A DNA stretch of 64,000 nt from Fimbriimonas ginsengisoli Gsoil 348 (GTDB lineage: Bacteria > Armatimonadota > Fimbriimonadia > Fimbriimonadales > Fimbriimonadaceae). Positions 8,080 to 18,030 of this stretch are shown piece after piece. The position numbers and the translations under genes were made by a program. Where the stretch lies: NCBI RefSeq assembly GCF_000724625.1, contig NZ_CP007139.1:1550001-1614000 (forward strand), read 5' to 3'. A model generated the notes under the pieces. It had not been told where the DNA came from. It searched no databases and saw only the letters and a list, made by a program, of their open reading frames with translations. Position 1 is the first letter of the stretch. Each line of letters starts with the position of its first letter.

Positions 8080-10449
8080 TTACGGCGAGGTTCGAACTTG
8101 GATCTGTTCCTCCCAAAACTCGGGGTTGTGATCCACCGATTTCACATACGCGCTCCCGAGGCCGGGGTAGGCGCCGGTCTTGTAGACGTTGACGCCAGAC
8201 TCCAATTGGGAGCCGTTCACCGTCACTTCGCCTCCGAAGATATCTCCCCAGCCGCCGCCGATCTGATAGGCGCCGGACATGAAGAGACCGCTCGAAGGGC
8301 CATTCGGCAACGGCGCGTTCGCGTTCACGACCGTACCGTTCGCCTTCGTGAAGCGAAGGCGTTGGGCGATCGAGTTCACCCGTTTGATCGTGACCGTGTT
8401 CAGGCCCGACTGCTTCAGGTTGCGAACGACGATCGAATACCGGTACTGCGGGGCCGGAGGGCCTTGCAGGTTCGGATTTACGAACGAGAACGATCCCGCG
8501 CCTCCGTTATTGCCGATGACGAACATCCCGTGGTAGTTCGGCAAGCCGCCAGGCGAGGGCAGCGTCCACGTAATTTTCGGCGCTCCGTTGACATAGATGT
8601 TGTCGTATCCCTTGGGAGCCAGCGTCCAAGTCCCGCTCGCCTTGTTCAGCCCGTACACCTTCCAACCCGGATTCGAGCTGCTGCCGCATTGGAACCCTAC
8701 GTCTACGTGGACGTTGGTGGTCGATGCGAGCCCATCAACACCGGTGTAGATATAGGCCGTGTCGGTAGAAGATCCCGCGGAGGTGTCGTTCCCTTTCAGG
8801 TTCGCGGTGCCGGAGGATGGGGACGGAAGATACACCGCCGCTCGGAGCTCCGAGAATCCGGCATTGGCTTCGACCTTGCGGAAAGGACCGGAAGGCTGGG
8901 CCGTCGGGTTGTATCCGCCCAATTGCAGCGGCGAGTAAGTCGCCTCCGCAGAGGCCCGCCCGCCTTTCATACCGTTGGCATAGTGCGACGCCGCTTCGCT
9001 CCGACGAAGATTCGACCGGTTTGAGGAAAGCAGCAACCCGCCATCGTCGCCACCGCCCTCGAAGCCATCCATCGTAACCGGATAGGTGGCGTTGTCGCTG
9101 TCGTGATACAGGTTGCTGGCCGCGTCGTATTGCGCGGTCGGCCCGTAGGCGGAGGCGCCGTTGCTATTGCCGTTGCTGTAAGTCACTCCGTTGGGCCCGA
9201 GGGCGACGGTGCGTCCACTCGCAGCCCAACCGGTAACGTGCGCCGCTCCGATCTGGTCGATCTTGGCGACGATCGTCGCTGCGTTTCCGGTGTCGTACGG
9301 GACAGAGTCGGCGGTGGGAGCGTCGGAGGACTCGTTGCTGGCAACCCCTTCGGTTCCGCTCGAGTTGATCACCGATTTGACCACGTAGTAGTACGTCGTT
9401 CCGGTGGAGAGTCCCGGGTTCGAATAGAGGTAAGCGTTCGAGAGACCAGGGCCTGGGTCAACCGGGTTAATGGGCGAGGAATTGAGCTTCGTGTACGGGC
9501 CGCCGCTGGTGGTGGAACGGTACACGTTGTAGCCGATCGCTCCCGGCACGCCGTTCCAATAGAGGGAGACCTGGCTCGTACTGGTTCCTACCGCCGTCAA
9601 GGTGATGACGGGCACGGTTCCCGCGGCCAGAGTCGTGGCCGACGCCTCGTTGCTCCACGCCGAATTCTCGGATGCGTTGAAGCTTCGCACCCGGTACGTG
9701 TAGGTCGTCGAGGCGGTCAGAGCCGAATCGGTGAAGGTCGTGCTGTTGGGAGCGGCATTCGTGACGAACACGTAGGTCGTACCACTCGCACCACCTTTTC
9801 GCTCGATTCGGAATCCGGTTTCCGTGGAGCTCTGGTCGCCCCAGCTAAGGGTGATCTGGCTGCTGCTGATCGCGGCGGCCTGCAGGTTGATCGGCGGCTC
9901 GATGGGCGTGGTCAAAGAGAGCTGATCGAGCTTGAAGTCGTATGACAGCGAGCTAAGGCGAACCGGTCGTGCCGCGCGAAGGTAGTACTTCATCACGCCG
10001 GTCGAGGCGTTGCGATACAAGGCAACTTGGCTTGGCGTCAGGGAGACGACTTGAACGATGTCCGCCCCTGCACCGGAAAAACTCTTCACGTTATCGAACG
10101 CCAACGTGTTCACGTTTTGGAAAAAAACGAGAAGGGTCGCGTTGGCGGGAATGTTGCTCTCGACCGAGACATTCAATCCGGTCGAAGTCGTATTGCTCGC
10201 AAGCGAGCAATCGCCTTGGACATCGGCCCACTGGTCACCCGCCGAAGTCGAGGTCGTGTGAACCGTGTAGTAGAGATTGTCCGAAGTTTGGATGCTGCTT
10301 AGGCTTCCGGAAACGTAGGTTCCGAAGTTGCCGACGGAGATCGAGGTCACCGTGTTGGATCCCTGCAGCACCCTGGCTAGCGAGACACAGGCTAAGACTC
10401 CGATCAGGAGCGTTAGCCACAAAGACCAAAAACGTCTCTTGTGTTTCAA
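8080..10449 (-). CDS. Secreted fibronectin type III protein
   Basis: The 789-aa product has a clear signal peptide (KHKRRFWSLW followed by a hydrophobic core). Two fibronectin type III domains lie at about residues 183-275 and 280-385, recognised by ITLSWGDQSSTETGFRIER and VSLYWNGVPGAIGYNVYRS with closing YTYRVRSFN and YYYVVKSV strands. The remaining approximately 400 residues are beta-rich, Gly/Ser/Asn-rich and contain no catalytic signature that I recognise. It is probably an extracellular adhesion or matrix protein. An ATG start with GGGAGAAA a few bases upstream supports the start. Confidence 0.7.
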   Translation of the reverse strand: MKHKRRFWSLWLTLLIGVLACVSLARVLQGSNTVTSISVGNFGTYVSGSLSSIQTSDNLYYTVHTTSTSAGDQWADVQGDCSLASNTTSTGLNVSVESNIPANATLLVFFQNVNTLAFDNVKSFSGAGADIVQVVSLTPSQVALYRNASTGVMKYYLRAARPVRLSSLSYDFKLDQLSLTTPIEPPINLQAAAISSSQITLSWGDQSSTETGFRIERKGGASGTTYVFVTNAAPNSTTFTDSALTASTTYTYRVRSFNASENSAWSNEASATTLAAGTVPVITLTAVGTSTSQVSLYWNGVPGAIGYNVYRSTTSGGPYTKLNSSPINPVDPGPGLSNAYLYSNPGLSTGTTYYYVVKSVINSSGTEGVASNESSDAPTADSVPYDTGNAATIVAKIDQIGAAHVTGWAASGRTVALGPNGVTYSNGNSNGASAYGPTAQYDAASNLYHDSDNATYPVTMDGFEGGGDDGGLLLSSNRSNLRRSEAASHYANGMKGGRASAEATYSPLQLGGYNPTAQPSGPFRKVEANAGFSELRAAVYLPSPSSGTANLKGNDTSAGSSTDTAYIYTGVDGLASTTNVHVDVGFQCGSSSNPGWKVYGLNKASGTWTLAPKGYDNIYVNGAPKITWTLPSPGGLPNYHGMFVIGNNGGAGSFSFVNPNLQGPPAPQYRYSIVVRNLKQSGLNTVTIKRVNSIAQRLRFTKANGTVVNANAPLPNGPSSGLFMSGAYQIGGGWGDIFGGEVTVNGSQLESGVNVYKTGAYPGLGSAYVKSVDHNPEFWEEQIQVRTSP

Positions 10450-10559
10450 ATGAATTTCTCCCTAAAGGCTGTGATAATTACCAGCTAACCTTCAGCGAGT
10501 GGACGTATCAAAATATTGAATCGTTCTGACTTTCACAGAAAGCGAACTATCCGTTAACG

Positions 10560-11420
10560 TCAGGCCGAAACCGAAGCGGGGCTTGCGGCGACGACGGAAA
10601 CTTCCACCAGGAGGCGCGATGCCGGGGGGCCGACGTAGACCCCTTTGGTGGGGGCGACCTCGCTGTAGTCGCGGCCGACGTGGACGCGGATGTGGTGGTC
10701 GTTGGCGAGGAGGGCGTTCGTCGGATCTAAGGCGAGCCAACGGCCTTGGGGAAGCAGGCATTCGAGCCAGGCGTGCGTCGCCTGCTCGCCGCGGATCCCC
10801 GGTCCGCCGTAAAGGTAGCCGCTCACATACCGAGTAGGAACCCCCTGGGTGCGGCAGCACGCGATCATGAGGTGGGCGTAGTCCTGGCAGACGCCGGCCC
10901 GCTTCTCGAGAACTTCATCCAACGTCGAGTGGACGTGAGTCGCATCGGTATCGTAGGTAAGCAGCTCGTTGATGTGACGGTTTAGGTCGAGAAGAAACGT
11001 CGCGATGCCGGTCGCGCCTCGTCGAACTTCCTGGGCGATCCGGGCGGCCTCAGGGTGGAACGTCACGTACGGACTCTCGGTGAGGTACTCCACGTTCGCT
11101 TGGCGGTTCTCGTCGGCGGCGTAGAAGTCCCATCCATCGGTCAAGAGGTCGACGTCGGCGTAGGGGTCGCTGCGGCGGGTTTCCACCGTCGCGGTCGCCA
11201 CGATCTCCATCCGAACGTGCGGCTGCCTGACACCGAAGTGGTGAACCGTGCCCCCGATATCCTCATACGAGAAGACCGGCACCCGCGGAAGGACGTCGAC
11301 GCGGAACTCGCGGCAGGTCTGCGAGTCGTCGGTCAACGGCATCAGCCGAACTTCGTTATGACTCTCGAAGGCGGGCGACGGGTACTCGTAGACGGTTCGG
11401 TGGGTAGCTAGAAGGATCAT
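10560..11420 (-). CDS. Transglutaminase-like cysteine protease-fold protein
   Basis: The 286-aa product has the N-terminal beta region of bacterial transglutaminase-like proteins (THRTVYEYPSPA) and the catalytic core: Cys in KRAGVCQDYAHLM (about residue 179), His in ATHAWLECLLP (about 217) and Asp in WLALDPTNA (about 232). Enzymes of this fold are usually peptidases or amidases. It follows the alpha-E and ATP-grasp genes on the same strand. That trio is a recurrent cassette proposed by comparative genomics to make and trim peptide or amide conjugates, sometimes near proteasome genes. The substrate is unknown. Confidence 0.88.
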   Translation of the reverse strand: MILLATHRTVYEYPSPAFESHNEVRLMPLTDDSQTCREFRVDVLPRVPVFSYEDIGGTVHHFGVRQPHVRMEIVATATVETRRSDPYADVDLLTDGWDFYAADENRQANVEYLTESPYVTFHPEAARIAQEVRRGATGIATFLLDLNRHINELLTYDTDATHVHSTLDEVLEKRAGVCQDYAHLMIACCRTQGVPTRYVSGYLYGGPGIRGEQATHAWLECLLPQGRWLALDPTNALLANDHHIRVHVGRDYSEVAPTKGVYVGPPASRLLVEVSVVAASPASVSA

Positions 11421-11494
11421 GAAGGGGCGGTGAAAAAAGAGTGGCCCTTCAATAGACGAAGGTGGGCCGCATTGCGCCGCTCTCGAACGACGAT

Positions 11495-12481
11495 TTAGTA
11501 GGTCAGGTAGTTCGCATAGATGGCATTGCCGATGTCCAGGCAGCGCATCTGCACTCCGTGTAGGAATTCGTGAAGGCCTCCGCTGATGATTTCCTCGGCT
11601 CGAGTGTAGTTCAGATCGCTATAGAGGCGGCCCACCGCTCTCTCCGCTTCGTTTTGGGGCGCGAGGTCGCGGTTTCCGCTCACTCGCCGGAGGCAGCCTT
11701 CGATGCGGCCGATCGAGTGGCGGACGGATGCGGGGAACTGCGGGTTCAGGATCAGGAACTCCGCGACCCGAGCCGGGGTCACCCCCTGCCGAAACGTCTT
11801 GGAGAACGCTTCGTAAGCTCCGACCGACTTGAGCACGGCGATCCAGCCGTGAACGTCGAGTGGCCCGCCGACCGAGTCGGGCGCGGGCACGGTCGGCGGC
11901 ACCGTCTCCCGCACCGCGAACCGAGGCAGCAGGTCGTGGTATTTCACGTCGAGAATCCGCGTCGTCTGGTCCGCCCGCTCCAAAAACCGCCCGGCGTCGT
12001 GAAAATCGCGGGCCTCGCCCATCATCAGCGTGCGGTTGGTGATCCCCTGGAAAAGGTGCGATCCGTCTTTGACCTTCTGAAAGAAACCGAACGGTGACGT
12101 TTCCAAAACCCGATCCACATCCCACGCCTGGTAGTCGAGATAGAACCGGTTGAGACACTCCCACATCTCGCTGGAGATCTGGTCGCGGATGCTACGCGCG
12201 TTCTCGCGGGCGGCCCGGATGCAAGCCTGAATGCTGCTCGGGTTCTCCGTATCGAACGCGAAGAAGTGGAGCACCGACCGCTCGTCTTGCTGGGAGTACC
12301 GCTTGTTGAACGCCTCCTCTTGGCTGGAGATGGCGAGGATGGAAGACCAGCGAAACAGCTCGCCCACGAGCGGGCTTTCCAACCCGAAATGATAGTGAAC
12401 GTCGATCATCCGGGCTGTCGCTTCGGCCCGCTCGATGTATCGACCGATCCAAAACGCGCTCGCGGCATGGCGGCTCAGCAT
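11495..12481 (-). CDS. Alpha-E domain protein (DUF403)
   Basis: The all-helical alpha-E family begins [24 protein letters not shown], which is the family's diagnostic N-terminus, and 328 aa is the usual length. The protein has no known enzymatic activity of its own and is almost always encoded between the circularly permuted ATP-grasp and transglutaminase-like genes, as here. Its ATG overlaps the ATP-grasp stop (ATGCTGA), so they are translationally coupled. A longer reading frame continues upstream, but those codons are the ATP-grasp gene in another frame. Confidence 0.93.
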   Translation of the reverse strand: MLSRHAASAFWIGRYIERAEATARMIDVHYHFGLESPLVGELFRWSSILAISSQEEAFNKRYSQQDERSVLHFFAFDTENPSSIQACIRAARENARSIRDQISSEMWECLNRFYLDYQAWDVDRVLETSPFGFFQKVKDGSHLFQGITNRTLMMGEARDFHDAGRFLERADQTTRILDVKYHDLLPRFAVRETVPPTVPAPDSVGGPLDVHGWIAVLKSVGAYEAFSKTFRQGVTPARVAEFLILNPQFPASVRHSIGRIEGCLRRVSGNRDLAPQNEAERAVGRLYSDLNYTRAEEIISGGLHEFLHGVQMRCLDIGNAIYANYLTY

Positions 12482-14052
12482 TGGGGCGCCCCCGCTTGGC
12501 CAGGATTCTCGATCTCCGCGGGGGGATTTGCAAGCTGAGTCTGGGTCATGGTTCCGAGGGTCTGCGACTGGGTATCCGGCCCGTCGTCCGCCAGCACCCA
12601 CGTATCTTTGCTGCCACCTCCTTGGGAGGAGTTGACCACGTAGCTCCCCTTCCTGAGCGCGACCCGCGTGAGTCCGCCGGGGACGATGGTGACGCCGTCC
12701 TTGCCGCAGAGAATATACGGACGCAAGTCGACGTGCCGCCCCTCGAACCCGTCGCTGAAAAAGCATGGCGATCTCGAAAGCGAGATGAGCGGCTGGGCGA
12801 TGTAGTCGCGGGGATTCGCTCGAATGAGGTCGCCGAACCGCTCACGTTCGGCCTGGGTTGCCTGCGGTCCCATGAGCATCCCGTATCCACCGCTCTCGTT
12901 GGTCGCCTTCACGACGAGCTTATCGAGATTATCGAGGATGTATGCGCGCTCATCGTCGCGCCAGGCCAAGTAGGTTGGAACTTGCTCCAAGACCGGTTCC
13001 TCGCCGAGGTAGTAGCGGATCATTTCGGGGACGTACGGGTAGATCGCCTTGTCGTCGGCCACGCCAGTGCCGATCCCGTTGGCGAGCGCCACGTTGCCGG
13101 CCCGGTAGGCGTTGACCAGGCCCGGCACGCCGAGAACGCTCTCGGGGCGGAAGGCAAGGGGATCGAGAAAATCGTCGTCCACTCGCCGGTAAACCACATC
13201 GACCCGCTTCGGTCCCTTGGTCGTCTTCATGAAGACGTAGTTGTTTTCCACGAACAGGTCACGCCCTTCCACCAGCTCGATCCCCATCTGCTGGGCGAGG
13301 AACGAGTGCTCGAAGTAAGCGGAGTTGAAGACGCCCGGCGTGAGAAGCACCACCGCGGGGTCCTCGGGGCCGGAGGGGGCGAGGTCGCGCAGATTCTTGA
13401 GTAGCATGCGAGCGTAGCCGTCGACCGGCCGGACGCGGTTTTCTCGAAACAGGCTCGGGAAAACCCGCATAAGAATCATGCGGTTCTCGATCATGTAGCT
13501 GACCCCGCTGGGGGTTCGGCAGTTATCCTCGAGCACCCGGTAGGTTCCGTCGACGTCGCGGATGATGTCGGTGCCGCAGATGTGGACGTAGATGTCGTCC
13601 GGCACGTCGGCGCCGACGAAGGCGCGGCGGTAGTTGGGGGCGTTGACGACCAACTCCCGCGGGACTCGCCCATCCTTGAGGATCTTGCCTTCGTGGTAGA
13701 CGTCGTGGAGGAAGAGGTTCAGTGCGCGAACTCGCTGCTCCAGACCTTTTTCAATATGCCGCCATTCGGCCGCCGGAACGATGCGCGGCACGAGATCGAC
13801 CGGGAACGGCTTCTCGATCCCCTGGGTGTCGCCGTAGACGGTGAAGGTAATCCCTTGGTTGACCAGCGTGAGGTCCGCCAGCTCGCCCCGTGCCCGGAAC
13901 TCCCGGGCCGTCATCGCGCCGAGGGTCGATTGGAGACGAGCGTAGTGCGCCCGGGGGACGCCGGTCCCCTCGAACATCTCGTCGAAGAAGCCGCCCAAGT
14001 CGTACCCCTCGAAGAGGCCCGGCGGAGACACGAAAGTTTGAGATTGGATCAT
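12475..14052 (-). CDS. Circularly permuted ATP-grasp protein (DUF404/DUF407)
   Basis: The 525-aa product belongs to the circularly permuted ATP-grasp family. It opens with [13 protein letters not shown] and contains [19 protein letters not shown] (about residues 168-186), [22 protein letters not shown] and [14 protein letters not shown] near residue 390, which are the nucleotide- and metal-binding stretches of the fold. ATP-grasp ligases activate a carboxylate with ATP and join it to an amine. With the alpha-E and transglutaminase genes it forms a predicted peptide-ligation module of unknown substrate. An upstream repeat (14145-14206) lies between it and the preceding gene. Confidence 0.92.
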   Translation of the reverse strand: MIQSQTFVSPPGLFEGYDLGGFFDEMFEGTGVPRAHYARLQSTLGAMTAREFRARGELADLTLVNQGITFTVYGDTQGIEKPFPVDLVPRIVPAAEWRHIEKGLEQRVRALNLFLHDVYHEGKILKDGRVPRELVVNAPNYRRAFVGADVPDDIYVHICGTDIIRDVDGTYRVLEDNCRTPSGVSYMIENRMILMRVFPSLFRENRVRPVDGYARMLLKNLRDLAPSGPEDPAVVLLTPGVFNSAYFEHSFLAQQMGIELVEGRDLFVENNYVFMKTTKGPKRVDVVYRRVDDDFLDPLAFRPESVLGVPGLVNAYRAGNVALANGIGTGVADDKAIYPYVPEMIRYYLGEEPVLEQVPTYLAWRDDERAYILDNLDKLVVKATNESGGYGMLMGPQATQAERERFGDLIRANPRDYIAQPLISLSRSPCFFSDGFEGRHVDLRPYILCGKDGVTIVPGGLTRVALRKGSYVVNSSQGGGSKDTWVLADDGPDTQSQTLGTMTQTQLANPPAEIENPGQAGAPQC

Positions 14053-14144
14053 CGGAAAATGCCGTCGGGCGGCCTTGGCCGGCGGATCCTATCAGGTGAG
14101 ATGGGGCATTATAACGCGCCTGTCGCCGGCGTGCCAAGCCGCAC

Positions 14145-14206
14145 CGTAGCATCGGCTCCAAGCCGATGAACCTCATAGACGTCGCCGGCTGGGAGCCGAT
14201 GCTACG
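14145..14206. repeat. 15-nt inverted repeat pair, dispersed
   Basis: The 15-mer CGTAGCATCGGCTCC (14145-14159) is repeated in perfect inverse orientation at 14192-14206. A third exact copy, in the orientation of the second, lies at 61388-61402. Each copy sits in a hairpin of the form ATCGGCT-NNN-AGCCGAT or a degenerate version. The right arm overlaps the end of the glycosidase gene and encodes its last residues. Confidence 0.8.
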
Positions 14207-16263
14207 ACGGCTGCCGAGAAAGCTGGCAGGACGAACCGGCCGGAAGAGATGAAATGGGTGGGGGGCAGATCGCGGGTCGGGTGGCCGTGGTCGCCGGCTT
14301 CCTGCCAGGCATATTGGCCCGAGCCCCAGAGCGCCACCCTGCCGGCGGGCAGTCCTACGATCTCGACGGGTGAGCGCCCCTTATTCACCAACAAGACCGA
14401 CTGGCCGCCCTCCGGACGGAGGAGCGTATAGGCCGAGACATCCGGGGATGAAGAAGTCGAACGGACGAGGTGGTGAGGCTTCGCAAGGTCGCCGCACCAT
14501 TCGCGGGTCACCAGCGCCGCCGCCCAGTGGGCGGGCATCGCCCATTTGGCGTTCCCTCCTTCATCGTTGAGCCAAGTCATGAGGTTCCCCCAGTGCCCTT
14601 TCGTCTCCGAAATCAACTCGTTCGGTTCGAAGCCGTACAGGTACGCCTCGCTCCCGCCGAGCTCGAGAAATTTCCCAACCGTGTCGAGGTTGAGCAACGC
14701 CGCCGCGACCTGAACCTCGCTCGGCCCAGCAAACGCGGAGTAACCGTACTCGGTGATCAGGTAGGGAAGGCTCTTCGGCAACCCGTCGGCGCAAAGACGG
14801 TTCAAGGCAGCTTCCAACATCCCCGGCGAAGCTCGCAACTGGGGCTCGCAAGCGCCGTATGGATCGTCGAAGGGATACCATTCGAAGCTGAAGAACTGGA
14901 AGTCTCGCAGTTGCCCGCGCCGCCGCAACTCGTCCATAAAGCGGCGCACAAAGCCATGCTCATAGGGTCCGGGCGGAAAGGCGATCGATTCGTGCTGGAC
15001 CGTTTGCATCGACGGTCCACCGATCGGAACATCCGGAAAAACTGCACGCGCCCGCCGAGCGATCTCGGCATACAGGGCAGCGAAATCCTTCGGGTTCGCG
15101 TACTGCCCGTCCGGCTCCTCCCCGATCTCCACCCCCCTTAACCGAATCCCTTTCGCTTTCAGCCACCGAAGCTCGGCTTCCGCGTTTTCCGGCGTGTCGT
15201 ATAAAGCCCCGACCGGGACAAGCATCGGCAGACCATGGGTGAGCCCGCTAGCTAGTACGGTATCGAACCCAGGCTGCTCGGTGCGCCGGTCCAAGTCCTG
15301 CGCCCGGTGCCATGGATCGGTCGAAGAGGTGTATATCGCGGTCTGGTCGTGATTCGGCGCGTGCACGACGAAATCGCGCAGTTGGCCATGGCGCATCCGC
15401 CCGATTTGAACCTCACGAATCGCAAAGCCGACCCGATCGCGAGGATCGGGGGCCATCGACGGCTCCGAGGTTCGGGACGAGCGGGCGAGGTTGAGGCGGA
15501 TGAATCGGGTCGGGGGAGTGACTTGGAAACGGACCAGGTCCAATGGCCGGTCTGGAGGACCGCTGCTCTCGAGACCGGCTCTTCCGGACTCCCTCACCCC
15601 CAACCCCCTCTCCCTCGTTCGGCACGTACATCCGAAGGAGGGAGAGGGGGCTCCGGAGATTGGGTGCCAGACGCCTGGGGGGTTGTCGTCTTCTTCGATG
15701 TTTTCGTTGCCGATCCAGTATTCGAGGTTGTATTGCGTCGCAAAAGGATTCGCCCACTGGATGCGAATGGCGTCGATCTTGCGCCGGCGGCCGAGGTCGA
15801 TGACGACCCATTGGGGAGCGTCGCCTAGGTAGGGATTGCTCTTCCAGTAAGTGGTCCCGTCTCCGTCGTCGATGCGAGAATAGCTATCGTCGTTGGCTTG
15901 GTCGAACGTGTTCCCACGCCGGGGGAGGCGGTAACCCCAAGAGACTTGGATCGGCTTGCTGGGGATGGCGGAGGAGGTCCAGTAACCTTGCCGATGAGCG
16001 GCATCGCTCCAGGTCCCCTCGGGGTTCCAGTGCCACGCCTCGCCGGCAAGCTCCGTCCGCAGCCGGTAAGTGAGGGCGCCGAGGCCGCTCGAAAGCATTG
16101 CCCGAAGGTTGTGCGGTCGAAACGTCTCCTCCGCATTGCCTGCCTCTCGGCCATCGACACCGGCGCCCAAGGCGCGGATCGGCACAAAGCGATTGAGTAC
16201 TTGGCCGGGGAAAACCGAGATTTTCACCGACGGGATCAAGGCGAGTAGGAGGGCGGTAAACAA
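14173..16263 (-). CDS. Secreted discoidin domain + GH-A-like glycosidase
   Basis: The 696-aa product begins with a hydrophobic, signal-like stretch. Residues about 115-280 look like an F5/8 type C (discoidin) carbohydrate-binding domain (YWKSNPYLGDAPQWVVIDLG, closing with TRFIRLNLA). The rest resembles a TIM-barrel glycosidase: GVEIGEEPDG (about 375-384) has the Glu-Pro of a general acid and YLITEYGYSAF (about 500) a candidate nucleophile Glu. Two palindromic insertions interrupt the discoidin part in frame (residues about 207-242). A repeat unit also supplies the last ten residues and the stop. The TTG start is uncertain. No specific GH family is assigned. Confidence 0.68.
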   Translation of the reverse strand: MFTALLLALIPSVKISVFPGQVLNRFVPIRALGAGVDGREAGNAEETFRPHNLRAMLSSGLGALTYRLRTELAGEAWHWNPEGTWSDAAHRQGYWTSSAIPSKPIQVSWGYRLPRRGNTFDQANDDSYSRIDDGDGTTYWKSNPYLGDAPQWVVIDLGRRRKIDAIRIQWANPFATQYNLEYWIGNENIEEDDNPPGVWHPISGAPSPSFGCTCRTRERGLGVRESGRAGLESSGPPDRPLDLVRFQVTPPTRFIRLNLARSSRTSEPSMAPDPRDRVGFAIREVQIGRMRHGQLRDFVVHAPNHDQTAIYTSSTDPWHRAQDLDRRTEQPGFDTVLASGLTHGLPMLVPVGALYDTPENAEAELRWLKAKGIRLRGVEIGEEPDGQYANPKDFAALYAEIARRARAVFPDVPIGGPSMQTVQHESIAFPPGPYEHGFVRRFMDELRRRGQLRDFQFFSFEWYPFDDPYGACEPQLRASPGMLEAALNRLCADGLPKSLPYLITEYGYSAFAGPSEVQVAAALLNLDTVGKFLELGGSEAYLYGFEPNELISETKGHWGNLMTWLNDEGGNAKWAMPAHWAAALVTREWCGDLAKPHHLVRSTSSSPDVSAYTLLRPEGGQSVLLVNKGRSPVEIVGLPAGRVALWGSGQYAWQEAGDHGHPTRDLPPTHFISSGRFVLPAFSAAVVASAPSRRRL
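15545..15657. repeat. Palindromic elements inserted inside a coding sequence
   Basis: Two adjacent inverted repeats lie inside the glycosidase gene: CCGGTCT...AGACCGG at about 15547-15578, and a longer one whose arms CCCCCTCTCCCT (15603-15614) and AGGGAGAGGGGG (15640-15651) flank a further TTCGG/CCGAA pair. They are translated in frame as a low-complexity Arg/Gly/Ser stretch that does not fit the discoidin fold, so they look like REP-type insertions. Confidence 0.65.
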
Positions 16264-16332
16264 GACGACCGATTTTCCCCTAAACCGCGGAGTTGCAGAG
16301 GCCCTTGAACGTAGACCAAACTATGGAGGACT

Positions 16333-17940
16333 TTGGCTAGCGCAGCTTCCCCGACCGTCGCCGCCAGAACCCCCGCGAGCGAGATCAGTCCGTACCGGTG
16401 GATCATCGTCATCGGTCTGATTACCGCCTCCATCATGGAGGTGCTCGACACCACCATCGTGAATGTGGCGCTGCCGCAGATGGCGGGCAATCTCGGCGCC
16501 ACCACTCAGGAGATTGGGTGGGTTTCGACCGGCTATATCCTCGCCAATGTCGTCGTCTTACCGATGACCGCGTTCCTTGTCGGCCGATTCGGGCGCAAGA
16601 ACTACCTGGCGTTCTCGATAATCCTCTTCATCGTCTCGTCGTTCTTCTGCGGAACCTCTCATGCGTTGCTGGAGCTGGTGATCTGGCGCATCCTGCAAGG
16701 GGCGGGAGGCGCGGCGCTGCTCTCCACGGCGCAGGCCACGTTGCGCCAAATCTTCCCTCCCGAACAGCAGGGGCTCGTCCAGTCTGTATTCGTCATGGGG
16801 ATCATCGTCGCGCCAACCTTAGGCCCCACTCTGGGCGGTTGGATCACGGACCACTACACCTGGAACTGGTGTTTCTTCATCAACATCCCCATCGGCTTGG
16901 TGTCGCTGTTCCTTGTGACCCAGTTCCTGCACGACCCGGCAGGAATGCGGCGGAACGCGACCGTCGACTACTTGGGAATCCTCTTGCTGGCGGTCGGCTT
17001 GGGATCGCTGCAGTACGTGCTCGAAGAGGGGCAATCGCAGGACTGGTTTGCCGATCCCACGATCCTCAAGCTTGCGATCCTCTCGGCCGTAACGCTTTCG
17101 GCAATGCTGTGGTGGGAGCTTTCTCCGCGAAACGAACACCCGATCGTCGACTTCCGAGTGCTGAAGAATCCGGCGTTGACGTCGGCGATCGTCCTCTTCG
17201 TCACGCTCGGGTTCGGGCTTTACGGTGGCGTTTATCTCTTCCCGATCTTCGCCCAGTCGATCTTGCGGTTCACCCCTACCGAGACTGGCCTCGTGCTTTT
17301 GCCGGGCGGACTCGCGACCGCGGCGAGTGCCCTTATCTGCGGAAAGCTGCTGGGCGGCAAGAAGCCGCTCGTGGACCCGCGGGTACCGATCTTCGTCGGA
17401 CTGGTGATCTTCATGATCTCGATGTGGGACCTTGGGCACCTAACGATTCTTAGCGGCGAGCCGGACACCCGGGTCTCGCTGATCGTCCGCGGCTTCGGGC
17501 TCGGGTTCCTGTTCACCCCGATTAACCAGGTCGCCTATGCCAGCCTTCGCCCGAATGAGGTCCAGCAGGCTTCGGGGCTCATCAACCTTGCCCGACAGCT
17601 TGGCGGCTCTTTCGGGATCGCGATCCTAGGAACCTACGTCCAGGCCCACGCAGCTTTCCATCGGGCCAACTTGGTCACCCACATCTACCCGGGCAACCCG
17701 GCCGTGGACAGCCGGATGCAGGCCATTACGTCGGGACTTGTGGCCAAAGGGATGCCGCTCGAGCAGGCGAAGCAAGGAGCCCTCGCCGTAATGGACCAGA
17801 CGGTCCAGAGGCAGTCCATGACCATGAGCTTCAACGACGGCTTTCTGCTGATTTTGGTGATCTTCATGTTTGCGACGCCGGCGGTTCTGATGCTAAAGAA
17901 GCCCACCGGCGGACGGGCGGCCCCGGCGGACGCGCACTAG
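16333..17940 (+). CDS. DHA2-family MFS multidrug efflux transporter (EmrB/QacA type)
   Basis: The 535-aa product has 14 predicted membrane helices. The first carries LDTTIVNVALPQM, the DHA2 motif (residues about 37-49), followed by WVSTGYILANVVVLP and GRFGRKNYL, the family's loop between helices 2 and 3. It should export drugs or other small hydrophobic molecules using the proton gradient. The start is TTG with GGAGGAC 4-5 bases upstream. The neighbouring ATG at 16322 runs into a stop. No HlyD/EmrA-type adaptor is adjacent, unlike many EmrB genes. The LacI-type gene downstream has its own promoter. Confidence 0.92.
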   Translation: MASAASPTVAARTPASEISPYRWIIVIGLITASIMEVLDTTIVNVALPQMAGNLGATTQEIGWVSTGYILANVVVLPMTAFLVGRFGRKNYLAFSIILFIVSSFFCGTSHALLELVIWRILQGAGGAALLSTAQATLRQIFPPEQQGLVQSVFVMGIIVAPTLGPTLGGWITDHYTWNWCFFINIPIGLVSLFLVTQFLHDPAGMRRNATVDYLGILLLAVGLGSLQYVLEEGQSQDWFADPTILKLAILSAVTLSAMLWWELSPRNEHPIVDFRVLKNPALTSAIVLFVTLGFGLYGGVYLFPIFAQSILRFTPTETGLVLLPGGLATAASALICGKLLGGKKPLVDPRVPIFVGLVIFMISMWDLGHLTILSGEPDTRVSLIVRGFGLGFLFTPINQVAYASLRPNEVQQASGLINLARQLGGSFGIAILGTYVQAHAAFHRANLVTHIYPGNPAVDSRMQAITSGLVAKGMPLEQAKQGALAVMDQTVQRQSMTMSFNDGFLLILVIFMFATPAVLMLKKPTGGRAAPADAH

Positions 17941-17992
17941 CGCGACTTCTGAATCAATTGATTTGAAAGGTGCTTTCGGCGGGAACTGCCCG

Positions 17993-18016
17993 AAATGATT
18001 TACGCGTAGATCATTT
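17993..18016. promoter_or_regulatory. 24-bp near-perfect palindrome upstream of the lacI-type promoter
   Basis: Eleven of twelve base pairs match around a central CG (TTTACGCGTAG core). It ends 14 bases before the proposed -35 box. Size and central CG fit a LacI- or other dimeric-regulator operator, but its sequence differs from the tandem operator downstream. Confidence 0.45.
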
Positions 18017-18030
18017 TTGTTAAAAACCTC

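Noticed and set aside
12481-12766. N-terminal extension of the alpha-E gene
   Set aside because: These codons lie over the ATP-grasp gene; the conserved start [14 protein letters not shown] begins at 12481.
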